NCBI RefSeq assembly: GCF_900104265.1
Contig: NZ_FNJJ01000009.1
Location: forward strand, 62,001-126,000
Reading direction: 5' to 3'
Source: Ectopseudomonas guguanensis
GTDB taxonomy: Bacteria > Pseudomonadota > Gammaproteobacteria > Pseudomonadales > Pseudomonadaceae
DNA length: 64,000 nucleotides
Under the pieces are notes generated by a model, which saw nothing but the letters and a program-made list of their open reading frames with translations, had not been told where the DNA came from and did no database searches. The translations under genes were made by a program, and so were the position numbers. Below, piece after piece: positions 8,113 through 24,082 of this stretch. Numbering within the stretch: the first letter of the stretch is position 1; the number at the start of each line of letters is the position of its first letter.

Positions 8113-9489
8113 TCAGGCGGCGAACAGCAGCATGTAGGTGGCGGCGCCGGCCAGGTAGCCGATGAAGGCCAGGCCGGTGATCTTCTTCAGGTACCAGATG
8201 AAGTTGATCTTCTCCATGCCCATGGCCGCCACGCCGGCGGCCGAGCCGATGATCAGGCAGCTGCCGCCGGTGCCGGCGCAGTAGGCGAGCATTTCCCAGA
8301 AGTTGCCGTTGACCACGAAATTGCGCAGCCAGGGCAGTTCGTCTGCGGCGGCAGTGGCCAGCGCCTCGGGGCTGATCAGCGGGTACATCTTCATGGCGCC
8401 GGCGACCATCGGCACGTTGTCCACCACGGCCGAGAGCATGCCGATGGAAATGGCGATGCTGTAGACGTTGCCCAGGCTGTCCTTGAGCAGCGTCGCCACC
8501 TGGATCAGGTGTCCGGCGCTGGACAGCGCGGAAACGGCGAGCAGGATGCCGAGGAAGAACAGCACGCTGGTGATGTCGATGCGGCGCAGCACGCCGACCA
8601 CCGACAGCGGATCCTTTTCTTCGCTGTTCTTGCTGCGGTGGATGATCTCGGTGGTGATCCACAGCAGGCTGAGGCCGAAGAGGATGCCCATGTACGGCGG
8701 CAGATGGGTGATGGTCTTGAAGATCGGCACGAAGATCAGCGCACCCAGGCCGAGGCCGAACACCAGGTTGCGTTCGAACGGAGTGGTGGGGTCACGGCGA
8801 CTCTCGGCGCTTTCCTTGATGCGCGGTTCGGCCACTTCGCCCTTGAGGCGAAAGCTCATGATCAGCAGCGGCACCAGCAGGCAGACCAGGCTGGGGATGA
8901 TCAGCTTGACCACGATGCCGGTGGCGGTGACCTGATTGCCGATCCACAGCATGGTGGTGGTCACGTCGCCAATCGGCGACCAGGCGCCGCCGGCGTTGGC
9001 GGCGATGACCACGATGCCGGCGTAGAACCAGCGTTCGTGCATGTCGGCGATCAGCTTGCGCAGCAGCGAGATCATCACGATGGTGGTGGCCAGGTTGTCC
9101 AGCGCCGCGGACAGGAAGAAGGTGATCAGCCCCACCAGCCACAGCAGGTGCACGCGCTTGTGGGTGCGAATGCGGTCGGTGATGACCTTGAAGCCTTCAT
9201 GGGCGTCGATCAGCTCGACGATGGTCATGGCGCCCATGAGGAAGAACAGGATTTCGGAAATCTCGCCGAGGTGATGGCGCAACTCCTCGACCACATGATG
9301 GGTATTGGTGCTGGCCCCGGCAGTGCCGGTGCCGAGCAGCGGCAGGATGCTGTCGGCGCCGAGAACCAGCAGGGTCCAGGCGATCACGGCCGTGAGCAGG
9401 GCGGAGGCTGCCTTGTCGATCTTTAACGGGTGCTCCAGTGCAATGCACAGGTAGCCGAGGACAAAGACGAGTGCCATCAACGCATACAT
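8113..9489 (-). CDS. nhaD: Na+/H+ antiporter NhaD
   Basis: A 458-residue inner-membrane protein of the NhaD family, which exchanges cytoplasmic Na+ or Li+ for protons at alkaline pH. Seen: an N-terminal membrane anchor (MYALMALVFVLGYLCIALEH), LFFLMGAMTIVELIDAHEGF, the first signature loop ALDNLATTIVMISLLRKL, the sequence AANAGGAWSPIGDVTTTMLW, and the second half with AVVDNVPMVAGAMKMYP and AGTGGSCLIIGSAAGVAAMG. These motifs together are diagnostic of NhaD rather than other ion-transporter members. It is first in a leftward set followed by the winged-helix gene and the SLC13/RCK permease. A 224-bp structured region separates it from nhaC. Confidence 0.93.
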   Translation of the reverse strand: MYALMALVFVLGYLCIALEHPLKIDKAASALLTAVIAWTLLVLGADSILPLLGTGTAGASTNTHHVVEELRHHLGEISEILFFLMGAMTIVELIDAHEGFKVITDRIRTHKRVHLLWLVGLITFFLSAALDNLATTIVMISLLRKLIADMHERWFYAGIVVIAANAGGAWSPIGDVTTTMLWIGNQVTATGIVVKLIIPSLVCLLVPLLIMSFRLKGEVAEPRIKESAESRRDPTTPFERNLVFGLGLGALIFVPIFKTITHLPPYMGILFGLSLLWITTEIIHRSKNSEEKDPLSVVGVLRRIDITSVLFFLGILLAVSALSSAGHLIQVATLLKDSLGNVYSIAISIGMLSAVVDNVPMVAGAMKMYPLISPEALATAAADELPWLRNFVVNGNFWEMLAYCAGTGGSCLIIGSAAGVAAMGMEKINFIWYLKKITGLAFIGYLAGAATYMLLFAA

Positions 9490-9713
9490 GATCAGGGTTC
9501 CGTTTTTTTATAAGAGTGGAAAGCCCCGGCTTAAGGGCTCCGGGGAGGCCGCAGAAGATGCCTGAAAAGTTCGGCAATTGGGAGTGGGCAGCGCTGAAAA
9601 CGCTGCCTTGTAAGGGGCGGGCGCTACTTTTTTGGCGAAATTCTGTAAGTGCGCCAGGCCGCATCAGCCGCGGCGCTGGGCTCGGAGCGCCGCCGGTTGA
9701 TGACGACGGGCGC
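9490..9713 (-). other. Structured spacer between nhaC and nhaD (probable nhaD leader)
   Basis: A 224-bp gap without a credible gene. Read on the minus strand it contains a hairpin with 7-bp arms (9587-9593 with 9601-9607) and, nearer nhaD, GC-rich segments around 9523-9545 that can pair in two alternative ways, followed by an A/T-rich stretch just before the start codon. It could hold the nhaC terminator, the nhaD promoter and a regulatory leader. I do not recognise a known riboswitch in it. Confidence 0.45.
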
Positions 9714-11141
9714 TCAGCTCTCCTGGCGCCTGGGCGGCAGCACGTAGGCCAGGGCGATGGCCAGCACCGGCATGATCAGGTTGAAGAAGCAGTACGGCAG
9801 GTAGCTCAGGGTGGCCACGCCGAGGGTGGCGGCCATGTAGGCGCCGCAGGTGTTCCAGGGCACCAGCACCGAAGTCAGGGTGCCGCCGTCCTCCAGGGCG
9901 CGCGACAGGCTGGTCGGCGCCAGGCTGCGCTTCTCGTATTCGGCGCGGTACATGCGTCCCGGCAGCACCAGGGCGATGTACTGGTCGGCGGTGATGACAT
10001 TGGTGCCGATGCTGGTGGTGATGGTGCTGGCGACCAGGCCGCTGTCGCTGCGTACCAGGCGCAGCGCGCTCTGCAGCAGGCGTTGCAGCAGGCCGAGGCG
10101 CTCCAGCACGCCGCCGAAGCACATGGCGCAGATGATCAGCCAGACGGTGGTGAGCATGCTGCCCATGCCGCCCTTGGACAGCAGGCCGTCCAGCTCGGCG
10201 TTGCCGCTGGCCGACTCGTAGCCGGCGAACAGCGCGCTCCAGACGGTTTTCAGCGGTGCCAGGACGCCGGCCGCCGGATCGGCCAGGCGGCCCATCACCT
10301 CCGGCTGGAACACCAGGGCGAACACCGCGCCGAGCAGCGCGGCGAGAAACACCGCCGGAAAGGCCGCCCACTGGCGCATGGCGAGAAACAGCAGGAAGGC
10401 CACCGGCAGCAGAAGGTGCCAGCCCAGGCGGAACTGCGCCTCCAGCGCCACCAGCACCTCGGCGATACGCCCGGTGTCGTGACTGGCGCCGGCCTGCTGG
10501 CCGAGCACGAAGAAGATCACCAGGGCGATCAGCAGCGCCGGCGTGGTGGTACGCAGCATGTTGCGGATATGCGCGAATAGATCGGCGCCAGCGGCGGCCG
10601 GGGCCAGGTTGGTGGTGTCCGACAGGGGTGAGAGCTTGTCGCCGAAGTAGGCGCCGGAAATGATCGCCCCGGCGGTGATCGCCGGATCCAGACCCAGGCC
10701 TGCCGCCACGCCCATCAGGCCGATGCCGAGGGTGCCGGCCACCGTCCAGGAACTGCCGATGGACAGCGCGGTGAGGGCGCAGATCAGGCAGCTGGTGACG
10801 TAGAAGTACTCGGCGCTGATCAGTTTCAGGCCCAGCCAGATCATGGTCGGCACGGTGCCGGCGAGAATCCAGGTGCCGATCAGGGCGCCGACCGCCAGCA
10901 GGATCAGGTTGGCCTTCATCGCCATATGGATGCCGGCGAGTATGCCTTCCTCGATCTCGGCCCAGCGCAGGCCGTTCTTCAGCCCGACCAGGCCGGCGAC
11001 GAAGGCGGCGCTCATCAGCGCGATCTGGTTCGGGCCACTGGAGGAGCCGTCGCCGAACAGGTAGACGGAAAGGCCGAGCAGCACGACGAGCACGCCAATG
11101 GGTAGCAGCGCATCGAGCAGGGAAGGGGAGCGGGTGGTCAT
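9714..11141 (-). CDS. nhaC: Na+/H+ antiporter of the NhaC family
   Basis: A 475-residue membrane protein of the NhaC family. Seen: the region GTWILAGTVPTMIWLGLKLI, ICALTALSIGSSWTVAGTLG and SGAYFGDKLSPLSDTTNLAP, the last being a highly characteristic NhaC motif with polar and charged residues in a membrane loop. In the second half, ICAMCFGGVLERLGLLQRLL and ALVLPGRMYRAEYEKRSLAP are also typical, followed by VPWNTCGAYMAATLGV. Family members exchange Na+ for protons, sometimes coupled to metabolites such as malate/lactate, which cannot be excluded. It precedes nhaD on the same strand with a 224-bp gap, so the two are probably separate transcripts. There is no adjacent sodium-specific regulator except the winged-helix gene. 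Confidence 0.92.
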   Translation of the reverse strand: MTTRSPSLLDALLPIGVLVVLLGLSVYLFGDGSSSGPNQIALMSAAFVAGLVGLKNGLRWAEIEEGILAGIHMAMKANLILLAVGALIGTWILAGTVPTMIWLGLKLISAEYFYVTSCLICALTALSIGSSWTVAGTLGIGLMGVAAGLGLDPAITAGAIISGAYFGDKLSPLSDTTNLAPAAAGADLFAHIRNMLRTTTPALLIALVIFFVLGQQAGASHDTGRIAEVLVALEAQFRLGWHLLLPVAFLLFLAMRQWAAFPAVFLAALLGAVFALVFQPEVMGRLADPAAGVLAPLKTVWSALFAGYESASGNAELDGLLSKGGMGSMLTTVWLIICAMCFGGVLERLGLLQRLLQSALRLVRSDSGLVASTITTSIGTNVITADQYIALVLPGRMYRAEYEKRSLAPTSLSRALEDGGTLTSVLVPWNTCGAYMAATLGVATLSYLPYCFFNLIMPVLAIALAYVLPPRRQES

Positions 11142-11167
11142 GGGGATACCGGAAAATCAGATGAACC

Positions 11168-11226
11168 GTGGGAGGGGCTTCAGCCGCGACTTGGCGGTTG
11201 AAGCGCGCGGCTGAAGCCACGCCCAC
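11168..11226. repeat. Palindromic repeat (GTGGGAGGGGCTTCAGCC type)
   Basis: Imperfect inverted repeat with arms starting GTGGGAGGGGCTTCAGCCGC and ending GGCTGAAGCCACGCCCAC, between nhaC and the valS terminator. Related units are at 15237, 27533 and 57083. Confidence 0.75.
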
Positions 11227-11260
11227 AAAAAACAAAACCCGCGCCGGTCAGGGCGCGGGT
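11225..11260 (-). terminator. Rho-independent terminator after valS
   Basis: On the minus strand a GC-rich hairpin (arms 11237-11245 and 11251-11260, short loop) is followed by a T-rich run interrupted by one G (complement of 11225-11236). It lies 21 bp past the valS stop. Confidence 0.85.
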
Positions 11261-11280
11261 CTTCCGCTGGTGCGCGGTGG

Positions 11281-14112
<2,832 letters not shown>

Positions 14113-14238
14113 GCGCGGCGGGACCCTTGTGACGGCTGATCGGAAAAGCCGGCAAGTATACCGCGTCTACGGGCCAAGCCATAAGTCTCGCGCTGTAGGG
14201 CGGCTGAAACCGCCATCTTTGGCATGGCGGATGCGGTC

Positions 14239-14259
14239 GTAGGGTGCGCCGTGCGCACC
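14239..14259. repeat. Short palindromic repeat (GTAGGGTGCGCC type)
   Basis: A single 21-base copy in the spacer between the 144-residue hypothetical gene and valS, identical to the copy at 5892-5912 and in the same orientation. It lies within the likely operon transcript. Confidence 0.75.
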
Positions 14260-14279
14260 AGCTATTGCCCGTGTAGCTG

Positions 14280-14714
14280 TCAGGGCTTGCGTGGCGGCAA
14301 CAGGCGCGGCAGGCGCGCTTCCAGGCGGCGCTTGAGCTCGGCCTCGATCTGCGGCACGAAGTCGTCGATCACGTCCTGCAGGATCAGTTGCGCGGCTGCG
14401 CGCAACTCGCCATTGAGGTGCTGCAGGTCGCGCGCGCTGTCGTGCAGGCGCGGCTCGATGCGCTCGCGCAGCGGGCTTGCGGCTGGCGCAGTGGCGGCTG
14501 CCGGTGCGGTTGGTTTGGGCGGCTGAGTGGTGTGGAAGGGCGGCGGTGGGCCGGGCGGCGCGCTGACGATATCGGACAACACCGGAATGCTGTCCGGGTC
14601 GAGCGACTCGATCAGCAGTGGCGGTTCGCTGGTGTTATCGCCCAGCAGCTCGCGAATCGACTCCAGGTCGTGCAGCAGTTGAGCAGGTTTTTGCGGAGGC
14701 TTGGGAGTGTCCAT
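14280..14714 (-). CDS. Conserved hypothetical protein between holC and valS
   Basis: A 144-residue soluble protein of unknown function. Seen: an acidic N-terminal part (LLHDLESIRELLGDN), a central Pro/Ala-rich low-complexity stretch of about 45 residues, and a C-terminal charged amphipathic region with DVIDDFVPQIEAELKRRLEA, likely helical. No catalytic or metal motif is visible and there is no signal peptide. ATG 14714 was taken as the start, though no clear ribosome site precedes it; a TTG seven codons upstream (14735) is an alternative. Its fixed place between holC (57 bp away) and valS suggests co-transcription. I do not recognise a named family. Confidence 0.75.
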   Translation of the reverse strand: MDTPKPPQKPAQLLHDLESIRELLGDNTSEPPLLIESLDPDSIPVLSDIVSAPPGPPPPFHTTQPPKPTAPAAATAPAASPLRERIEPRLHDSARDLQHLNGELRAAAQLILQDVIDDFVPQIEAELKRRLEARLPRLLPPRKP

Positions 14715-14771
14715 GGCGGTCGGTGCAGCGGGCAAGGGGCAGTAGCCTGAAATTGTGAGCGCCGACGGCCA

Positions 14772-15191
14772 CTAAAGTTCGACGCGCTGCGGATCATACC
14801 CGCGCTGGCGGTAGGTGCGGAAATTCTCGCGACAGGCGCTCAGCAGCTCGGGCTGCTGGTTGACGATCTCGATGATGCGGGAAAAACGCTCGACATGCGG
14901 CGACAGGCTGCTGCCGAGGTTGATCAGCACGCCCTGGTCGGCGCTAGGTACTTCGTCGATACCCAGCACCACGGGCGACAGCGGAGCGTCCTGATGCAGG
15001 TCGTGGGGCACGAAGCGTTCGGCCTTGAAGCTCCACAGCATCTCGTCGAGCTCGGCGCATTGCGTCTCGTCGCTGCCCCGGACGAACACCGGCAGGCCGG
15101 CTCCCCAGGCCTTGAGCGCCAATTGGCAGGCGGCGCGCAGGCGGCCGTCGGCGTCGCTGGAAGAGAGGACGTAGAACTCGATTCTGGGCAT
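14772..15191 (-). CDS. holC: DNA polymerase III subunit chi
   Basis: A 139-residue protein matching the HolC family. Chi links the clamp-loader complex, through psi, to single-strand binding protein during replication. Seen: the N-terminal MPRIEFYVLSSSDADGR, then ACQLALKAWGAGLPVFVR and the segment ELDEMLWSFKAERFVPHDL, which are the family's characteristic blocks, followed by PVVLGIDEVPSADQGVLINL. The length is normal. It is 127 bp downstream of pepA, separated from it by a palindromic repeat, an arrangement usual in gammaproteobacteria. Confidence 0.94.
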   Translation of the reverse strand: MPRIEFYVLSSSDADGRLRAACQLALKAWGAGLPVFVRGSDETQCAELDEMLWSFKAERFVPHDLHQDAPLSPVVLGIDEVPSADQGVLINLGSSLSPHVERFSRIIEIVNQQPELLSACRENFRTYRQRGYDPQRVEL

Positions 15192-15236
15192 CAGGGGCTT
15201 CGATGATAAAAGGCGAATGGCGGTGTATCGGATTGC

Positions 15237-15295
15237 GTAGGAGCTGATTCATCCGCGATTTCATCGCGAATTATCGCGGCTGAAGCCGCTCCTAC
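15237..15295. repeat. Palindromic repeat (GTAGGAGC type)
   Basis: A 59-bp imperfect palindrome with ends GTAGGAGC and GCTCCTAC and inner arms containing CCGCGA / TCGCGG. It sits between pepA and holC, inside the probable operon transcript. Confidence 0.8.
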
Positions 15296-15318
15296 ACGAG
15301 CATGGCCCGGATGCGGGA

Positions 15319-18065
<2,747 letters not shown>

Positions 18066-18073
<8 letters not shown>

Positions 18074-19130
18074 GTTGGATCGCTACATCGGCACCCAGGT
18101 GTTCTTCGCCATTCTGGCGGTGCTGGGCATCATTCTTGGTCTGGCACTGCTGTTCGCCTTCATCGACGAGCTCAGTGACCTGAACAAGGGCGACTACGGT
18201 CTCGCCCAGGCGCTCTGGTACGTATTGCTGACCGCGCCGCGCCGCGCCTACGAGATGCTGCCGATGGCCGCGCTGATCGGCTGCCTGATCGGCCTCGGCA
18301 CCCTGGCCAGCAACAGCGAGCTGACCATCATGCGCGCCGCCGGCGTGTCCATCGGGCGTATCGTCTGGGCGGTGATGAAACCCATGCTGGTGCTGATGCT
18401 GGCCGGCATTCTGATCGGCGAGTATGTCGCGCCGCTGACCGAGAACCAGGCCCAGGCCGACCGCGCTCTGGCTCAGGGCGGTGGTGCGGCGCAGAGTTCC
18501 AAGCGCGGCATGTGGCATCGCCAGGGGCAGGAGTACGTGCACGTCAACGCCGTGCAGCCGGGTGGTGTTCTGCTGGGGGTCACGCGTTATCGTTTCGACG
18601 ACGAGCGTCGTCTGCTCTCGGCCAGCTTCGCCCGCCGAGCCGAGTACCGCGACGACCACTGGATGCTGAGCAATGTGCAGACCACGCTGCTGCATGATGA
18701 CCGCTCCGAGGTGGTCAATCAGCGCGAGGAGCGCTGGGACATCGAGCTCAATCCGGAGCTGCTCGGCACCGTGGTGATGGAGCCCGAAGCGCTGTCGGTG
18801 ACCGGGCTGTGGCAGTACATCCACTACCTGGCCGAGCAGGGGCTGAACAACGCCCGCTACTGGCTGGCGTTCTGGACCAAGTTGTTGCAGCCGCTGGTGA
18901 CCGCTGCCCTGGTGCTGATGGCGATCTCCTTCATCTTCGGCCCGCTGCGCTCGGTGACCCTGGGGCAGCGCGTGTTCACCGGCGTGCTGGTCGGCTTCAT
19001 CTTCCGCATCGCCCAGGACCTGCTCGGGCCGTCCAGCCTGGTGTTCGGTTTCTCGCCGCTGCTGGCGGTGCTGGTGCCGGCGGGCATCTGCGCGCTGGCC
19101 GGTGTCTGGCTGCTAAGGCGTGCCGGCTGA
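18066..19130 (+). CDS. lptG: LPS export permease LptG
   Basis: A 354-residue partner of LptF in the LPS transporter. Seen: the N-terminal sequence MAKLDRYIGTQVFFAIL, three membrane segments, a periplasmic jellyroll (about 130-255), and C-terminal membrane segments with LVLMAISFIFGPLRSVTLGQ, a coupling-helix region that contacts LptB. The ATG at 18066 overlaps the end of lptF. LptB and LptC are not in the window. A strong bidirectional terminator follows 20 bp after the stop. Confidence 0.96.
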
Positions 19131-19150
19131 GCAAGTCGTCGCGCAGATGA

Positions 19151-19177
19151 AAAAGCCGGTTCAGTGAACCGGCTTTT
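19151..19177. terminator. Bidirectional terminator between lptG and RDD gene
   Basis: A perfect inverted repeat of 13 bp (19151-19163 with 19165-19177), with A- and T-tracts on its outer sides, lies between convergent genes and can terminate both transcripts. Confidence 0.9.
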
Positions 19178-19193
19178 GTGCATCTGCTCAGCG

Positions 19194-19691
19194 CTATTTC
19201 TTATGGATGTTCTTCGGTAGCTGAACCACACGGCTGTCGGAGTAGATGTCGTGCCAGGTGCGGCCCTGCTTGTCCCAAAGTAGCCAGAGAAACCCCAGGC
19301 CGGCGAACAGCCAGGAGCCGATGGCGACCACGAAGCGCAGCAAGGCTTGCCACAGGTCGATGGCGCTGCCGTCGGCGTTCTGGATGCGCAGCCCCCAGGC
19401 CTGCATGCCCAGTGTCTGACCGTTATGCGTCCAGAACTTGGCGAAGAAGGCGAACAGCGACAGCAGCACCAGGCTGGCGAGAATCGGGTCATGATCCAGG
19501 GCGCCGGCTTCGGCCATCGCCATCAGCGTATCGCCGCCGTGAATCAGGCGCAGGATGCCCTGCTGGTAGATCAGGGTGACCACCATGATCAGTGCCACGC
19601 AGAGCAGGAAGTCATAGAAGAGGGCCGCCAGGCGACGAATCAGCCCGGCTGTGGGGAAGTCTCCCTGCGGGCGTAGCTGATGTTTCGGCAT
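19194..19691 (-). CDS. RDD family membrane protein
   Basis: A 165-residue integral membrane protein. Seen: the defining Arg and Asp in LIRRLAALFYDFLLCVALIM near the start, a loop, then a second hydrophobic segment (LASLVLLSLFAFFAKFWTHN) and GQTLGMQAWGLRIQNADGS, the classic RDD C-terminal block, then a third segment. RDD proteins have varied or unknown roles, some linked to ion or osmolyte exchange. It is convergent with lptG and separated from the cold-shock gene by that gene's terminator, so it stands alone. Confidence 0.9.
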   Translation of the reverse strand: MPKHQLRPQGDFPTAGLIRRLAALFYDFLLCVALIMVVTLIYQQGILRLIHGGDTLMAMAEAGALDHDPILASLVLLSLFAFFAKFWTHNGQTLGMQAWGLRIQNADGSAIDLWQALLRFVVAIGSWLFAGLGFLWLLWDKQGRTWHDIYSDSRVVQLPKNIHKK

Positions 19692-19748
19692 GATGGGCTC
19701 GCTGTGACGAAAGGGCCGGTCATTCTAACCGCGACTTTCATGCGAGCA

Positions 19749-19778
19749 TAAAAAAACCCCTGATCAGGATCAGGGGTT
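19749..19778 (-). terminator. Terminator of the cold-shock gene
   Basis: An 11-bp-arm hairpin (19755-19765 with 19768-19778) followed on the minus strand by a run of T residues; it lies 18 bp past the csp stop. Confidence 0.88.
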
Positions 19779-19795
19779 CTTCAAAGCAGCGGCAA

Positions 19796-20008
19796 TCAGC
19801 CCAGGATCTGAACCTGGTCGGCCTGCATGCCTTTTTGACCTTGCACAGCGATGAAGCTGACTTTCTGGCCTTCTTTCAGGCTCTTGAAGCCGTTACCTTC
19901 GATCGCGCGGAAGTGCACGAACAGATCCGGACCGCTCTCGGGAGTGATAAAACCAAAACCTTTCTCGTCGTTAAACCACTTGACGGTACCGTTCTGACGA
20001 TTCGACAT
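19796..20008 (-). CDS. CspA-family cold-shock / RNA chaperone protein
   Basis: A 70-residue single cold-shock domain that binds single-stranded RNA and DNA. Seen: [20 protein letters not shown], containing the RNP1 motif KGFGFI, and RNP2 as LFVHF, followed by [19 protein letters not shown]. The start at 20008 is preceded by AAGGAAAAAGAC. Homologous small proteins in Pseudomonas include CapA, CapB and CspD types; this one lacks the C-terminal extension of CspD. Whether it is cold-induced cannot be seen. A long, gene-free upstream stretch could include a thermosensitive leader. Confidence 0.95.
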   Translation of the reverse strand: MSNRQNGTVKWFNDEKGFGFITPESGPDLFVHFRAIEGNGFKSLKEGQKVSFIAVQGQKGMQADQVQILG

Positions 20009-20046
20009 GTCTTTTTCCTTGAAACTAGAGTTGATGACAGCCTCCG

Positions 20047-20074
20047 AGTATAGAGGGCTGAGACTGGTTGCAAG
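20047..20074 (-). promoter_or_regulatory. Candidate promoter for the cold-shock gene
   Basis: On the minus strand, TATACT (20047-20052) is preceded at 16 bp by CTTGCA (20069-20074), an acceptable sigma-70 pattern about 40 bp before the csp start. It would give a short leader. The rest of the gap between csp and the tRNA terminator (to about 20300) holds no gene I can support. Confidence 0.4.
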
Positions 20075-20300
20075 GAGTAATAGAAGTCGAGCGGGATGTA
20101 GCGGATCTGGATGATCTGCTGCACCAGAGTCACGATTCACAGCGACCCATGCAAACAGTTCGTTCACTCTACGCTAACTTTTGCGCAATTGCCAACCCCC
20201 GCCAGCGAGGTCGCCGGCCAGGTTTTACGGGGCTTGCCGAGGTGCTGGAAAAGTTCGCCTGCAACAGGCTTGCAACAATCGCCCGTGTTGTTCACGCAAA

Positions 20301-20337
20301 AACGAAAAAGCCCGCAAGACCAATGTCTTGCGGGCTT
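20301..20337 (-). terminator. Terminator of tRNA-Leu
   Basis: A hairpin with 13-bp arms (20308-20320 with 20325-20337, loop of 4) followed on the minus strand by TTTTCGTT. It lies just beyond the tRNA 3' end. Confidence 0.88.
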
Positions 20338-20344
20338 CTAATCG

Positions 20345-20429
20345 TGGTGCCCCGGGGGAGACTCGAACTCCCACTCCTTTCGAAAACGGATTTTGAATCC
20401 GCCGCGTCTACCGATTCCGCCACCGGGGC
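20345..20429 (-). tRNA. tRNA-Leu (anticodon CAA)
   Basis: An 85-nt class II tRNA. Seen on the minus strand: acceptor stem GCCCCGG paired with CCGGGGC, a D-arm with GGTAGAC, the anticodon loop TTCAAAA giving anticodon CAA (reads UUG), a long variable arm, the TTCGAGTC T-loop and an encoded CCA 3' end. Its own promoter and terminator flank it, so it is a single-gene transcript. tRNA ends are common integration sites, but no integrase or duplicated 3' end is visible here. Confidence 0.97.
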
Positions 20430-20442
20430 ACGATGGCGGCGC

Positions 20443-20471
20443 AGTATAGGGATGCACCTTGCCCCGGTCAA
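20443..20471 (-). promoter_or_regulatory. Sigma-70 promoter of tRNA-Leu
   Basis: On the minus strand TTGACC (20466-20471), a 17-bp spacer and TATACT (20443-20448) lie 13 bp upstream of the tRNA 5' end. The bases between the -10 and the tRNA are GC-rich (GCGCCGCC), compatible with a stringent-controlled discriminator. Confidence 0.82.
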
Positions 20472-20646
20472 TCGGCGTCAGTGTCGTGACTGGCCAGCGA
20501 TGTGCCGCTGTACTCATTGACGATGACAGTGATGATGGCATCCGGCTTTATTGCCGTGTTGCAGTTAGAATCGCGGCTTGTCATAAAGTTTGCCGAGTAT
20601 GGCGTTCATATAAATGATCTCGGATGAATCGGTCCTGGGAGAGGCT

Positions 20647-21420
20647 GTGATCAGCTTATGGTGCCGGGCGCTCGTCGCCGCTCTGCTGCTTGTGCCTGCC
20701 GCCCAGGCCGACACCCTGACTTATGCCGTCACCGATGAAAGCTGGGCGCCCTACTGGATAGTCGAAGAGCAGCGAGTCAGCGGCATTCTCCATGAGTTCA
20801 TGCAGGCCCTGGACGAGCGTCTGCCGGAGCAGTTGCAGCCCAGTCACCCCTTGCCGCCGCTGCGTACGCAGAAGCTCTTGCGCGAGGGGCAGTTGCAGAT
20901 CGAGTGTTGCGTCAGCAGGAGCTGGCGCAGCGACGCCGAGCAGGCCGAGGTTTCGGTGTGGACGATCGCGGTGCTGGATGCCGAGGAGATGCTGATTTTC
21001 GCCCCCGGCCGAAGCTTCCCCTATCAGCGTCTCGAGGATCTGCGTGGTCGCTCCATCGCCACCGTACGCGGCTACGGCTATGCCGGCAGCGACTATTTTC
21101 AGCGCAACGATGGCGCCGATGCTCTGGCGCTGATCTACCGGGTGGCCCAGGGGCGTAGCGAGGCTGGCATCCTGGATCGGCTGGAATGGCGCTATCTGCG
21201 CCACGTGGAGAGCCAGTTGCAGGCGCCAAGCTGGCAGGTGGAGGAGGGGCCGATCATTCACCGCTCGCAGCTGCGCATGCGTCTGCATCGAGATTTGCTG
21301 GGGCGGCGCGAGGCGTTCGATGCCGCTATCAGGTCCCTGCAACAGGATGGCACCCTGGCGCGGATCGTCGCCAGATATGCGCCGCAGCCTTACGTGGCCG
21401 GGCAAGGGGAAATCCGGTAA
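20647..21420 (+). CDS. Periplasmic solute-binding protein, family 3 (third copy)
   Basis: A 257-residue secreted protein. Seen: a signal peptide ([21 protein letters not shown]), then mature [37 protein letters not shown] and a C-terminal [21 protein letters not shown], which resembles the last helix of family-3 binding domains. GTG 20647 was chosen because GGGAGAGG precedes it and it starts the signal peptide; an ATG at 20614 would add an unfavourable 11-residue acidic extension. There is no permease nearby. It resembles the two genes at 1524 and 2582 in type but not closely in sequence. Ligand unknown. It is immediately upstream of queA (40 bp) and may be read into it. Confidence 0.83.
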   Translation: MISLWCRALVAALLLVPAAQADTLTYAVTDESWAPYWIVEEQRVSGILHEFMQALDERLPEQLQPSHPLPPLRTQKLLREGQLQIECCVSRSWRSDAEQAEVSVWTIAVLDAEEMLIFAPGRSFPYQRLEDLRGRSIATVRGYGYAGSDYFQRNDGADALALIYRVAQGRSEAGILDRLEWRYLRHVESQLQAPSWQVEEGPIIHRSQLRMRLHRDLLGRREAFDAAIRSLQQDGTLARIVARYAPQPYVAGQGEIR

Positions 21421-21460
21421 GCTTTGCCACCCTGCAGAAATACCCCCTCCGAATCGAATC

Positions 21461-23640
<2,180 letters not shown>

Positions 23641-23681
23641 TTTCCCGAACGTTTGAAGATCCTTTCCATTAGGAGTGTTAC

Positions 23682-24011
23682 ATGAGCTTTTTCATTCCCG
23701 CCGCCTACGCTGACACCGCGGCTGCCGGCCCTGCCGGCAGCGGTTTCGAGTGGGTTTTCCTGATCGGCTTCCTGGTCATCTTCTATCTGATGATCTGGCG
23801 TCCGCAGGCCAAGCGTGCCAAGGAGCACAAGAACCTGCTCGGCAGCCTGCAGAAGGGCGACGAAGTAGTCACCAGCGGCGGTATCGCCGGCAAGGTGTCC
23901 AAGGTTACCGACGATTTCGTGGTGATCGAGGTGTCCGACACCGTCGAGCTGAAGTTCCAGAAACAGGCCATCGCCGCCACCCTGCCCAAGGGCACGCTGA
24001 AAGCCATCTGA
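23682..24011 (+). CDS. yajC: Sec translocon accessory subunit YajC
   Basis: A 109-residue single-span inner-membrane protein of the SecDF-YajC complex. Seen: an N-terminal Ala-rich stretch, one membrane helix (FLIGFLVIFYLMIWRPQ) and the cytoplasmic LGSLQKGDEVVTSGGIAGKV domain typical of YajC. AGGAG is placed before the ATG. It precedes secD with a 71-bp gap containing a palindrome. Confidence 0.95.
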   Translation: MSFFIPAAYADTAAAGPAGSGFEWVFLIGFLVIFYLMIWRPQAKRAKEHKNLLGSLQKGDEVVTSGGIAGKVSKVTDDFVVIEVSDTVELKFQKQAIAATLPKGTLKAI

Positions 24012-24040
24012 CTTCGGTTAATTCCAGTTTCCATTCGACG

Positions 24041-24059
24041 GGGCGCTTTTAGCGCCCCG
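24041..24059 (+). other. Hairpin in the yajC-secD spacer
   Basis: A perfect 8-bp-arm palindrome (24041-24048 with 24052-24059, loop TTT) between yajC and secD. No U-run follows, so it is not a standard terminator; it could stabilise or process the upstream mRNA. Confidence 0.6.
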
Positions 24060-24082
24060 CGTCATAAGCGGGCGGCTCGTTC

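Noticed and set aside
20345..20429. tRNA-Leu as a possible integration site for a mobile element
   Set aside because: No integrase, duplicated tRNA end or foreign-looking gene adjoins it; neighbours are core genes.
20583..20612. TAAAGTTT followed by GCCGAG upstream of the third solute-binding gene, looking like a FliA promoter
   Set aside because: The GCCG block follows the TAAAGTTT directly with no 11-base spacer, so it does not fit sigma-28.
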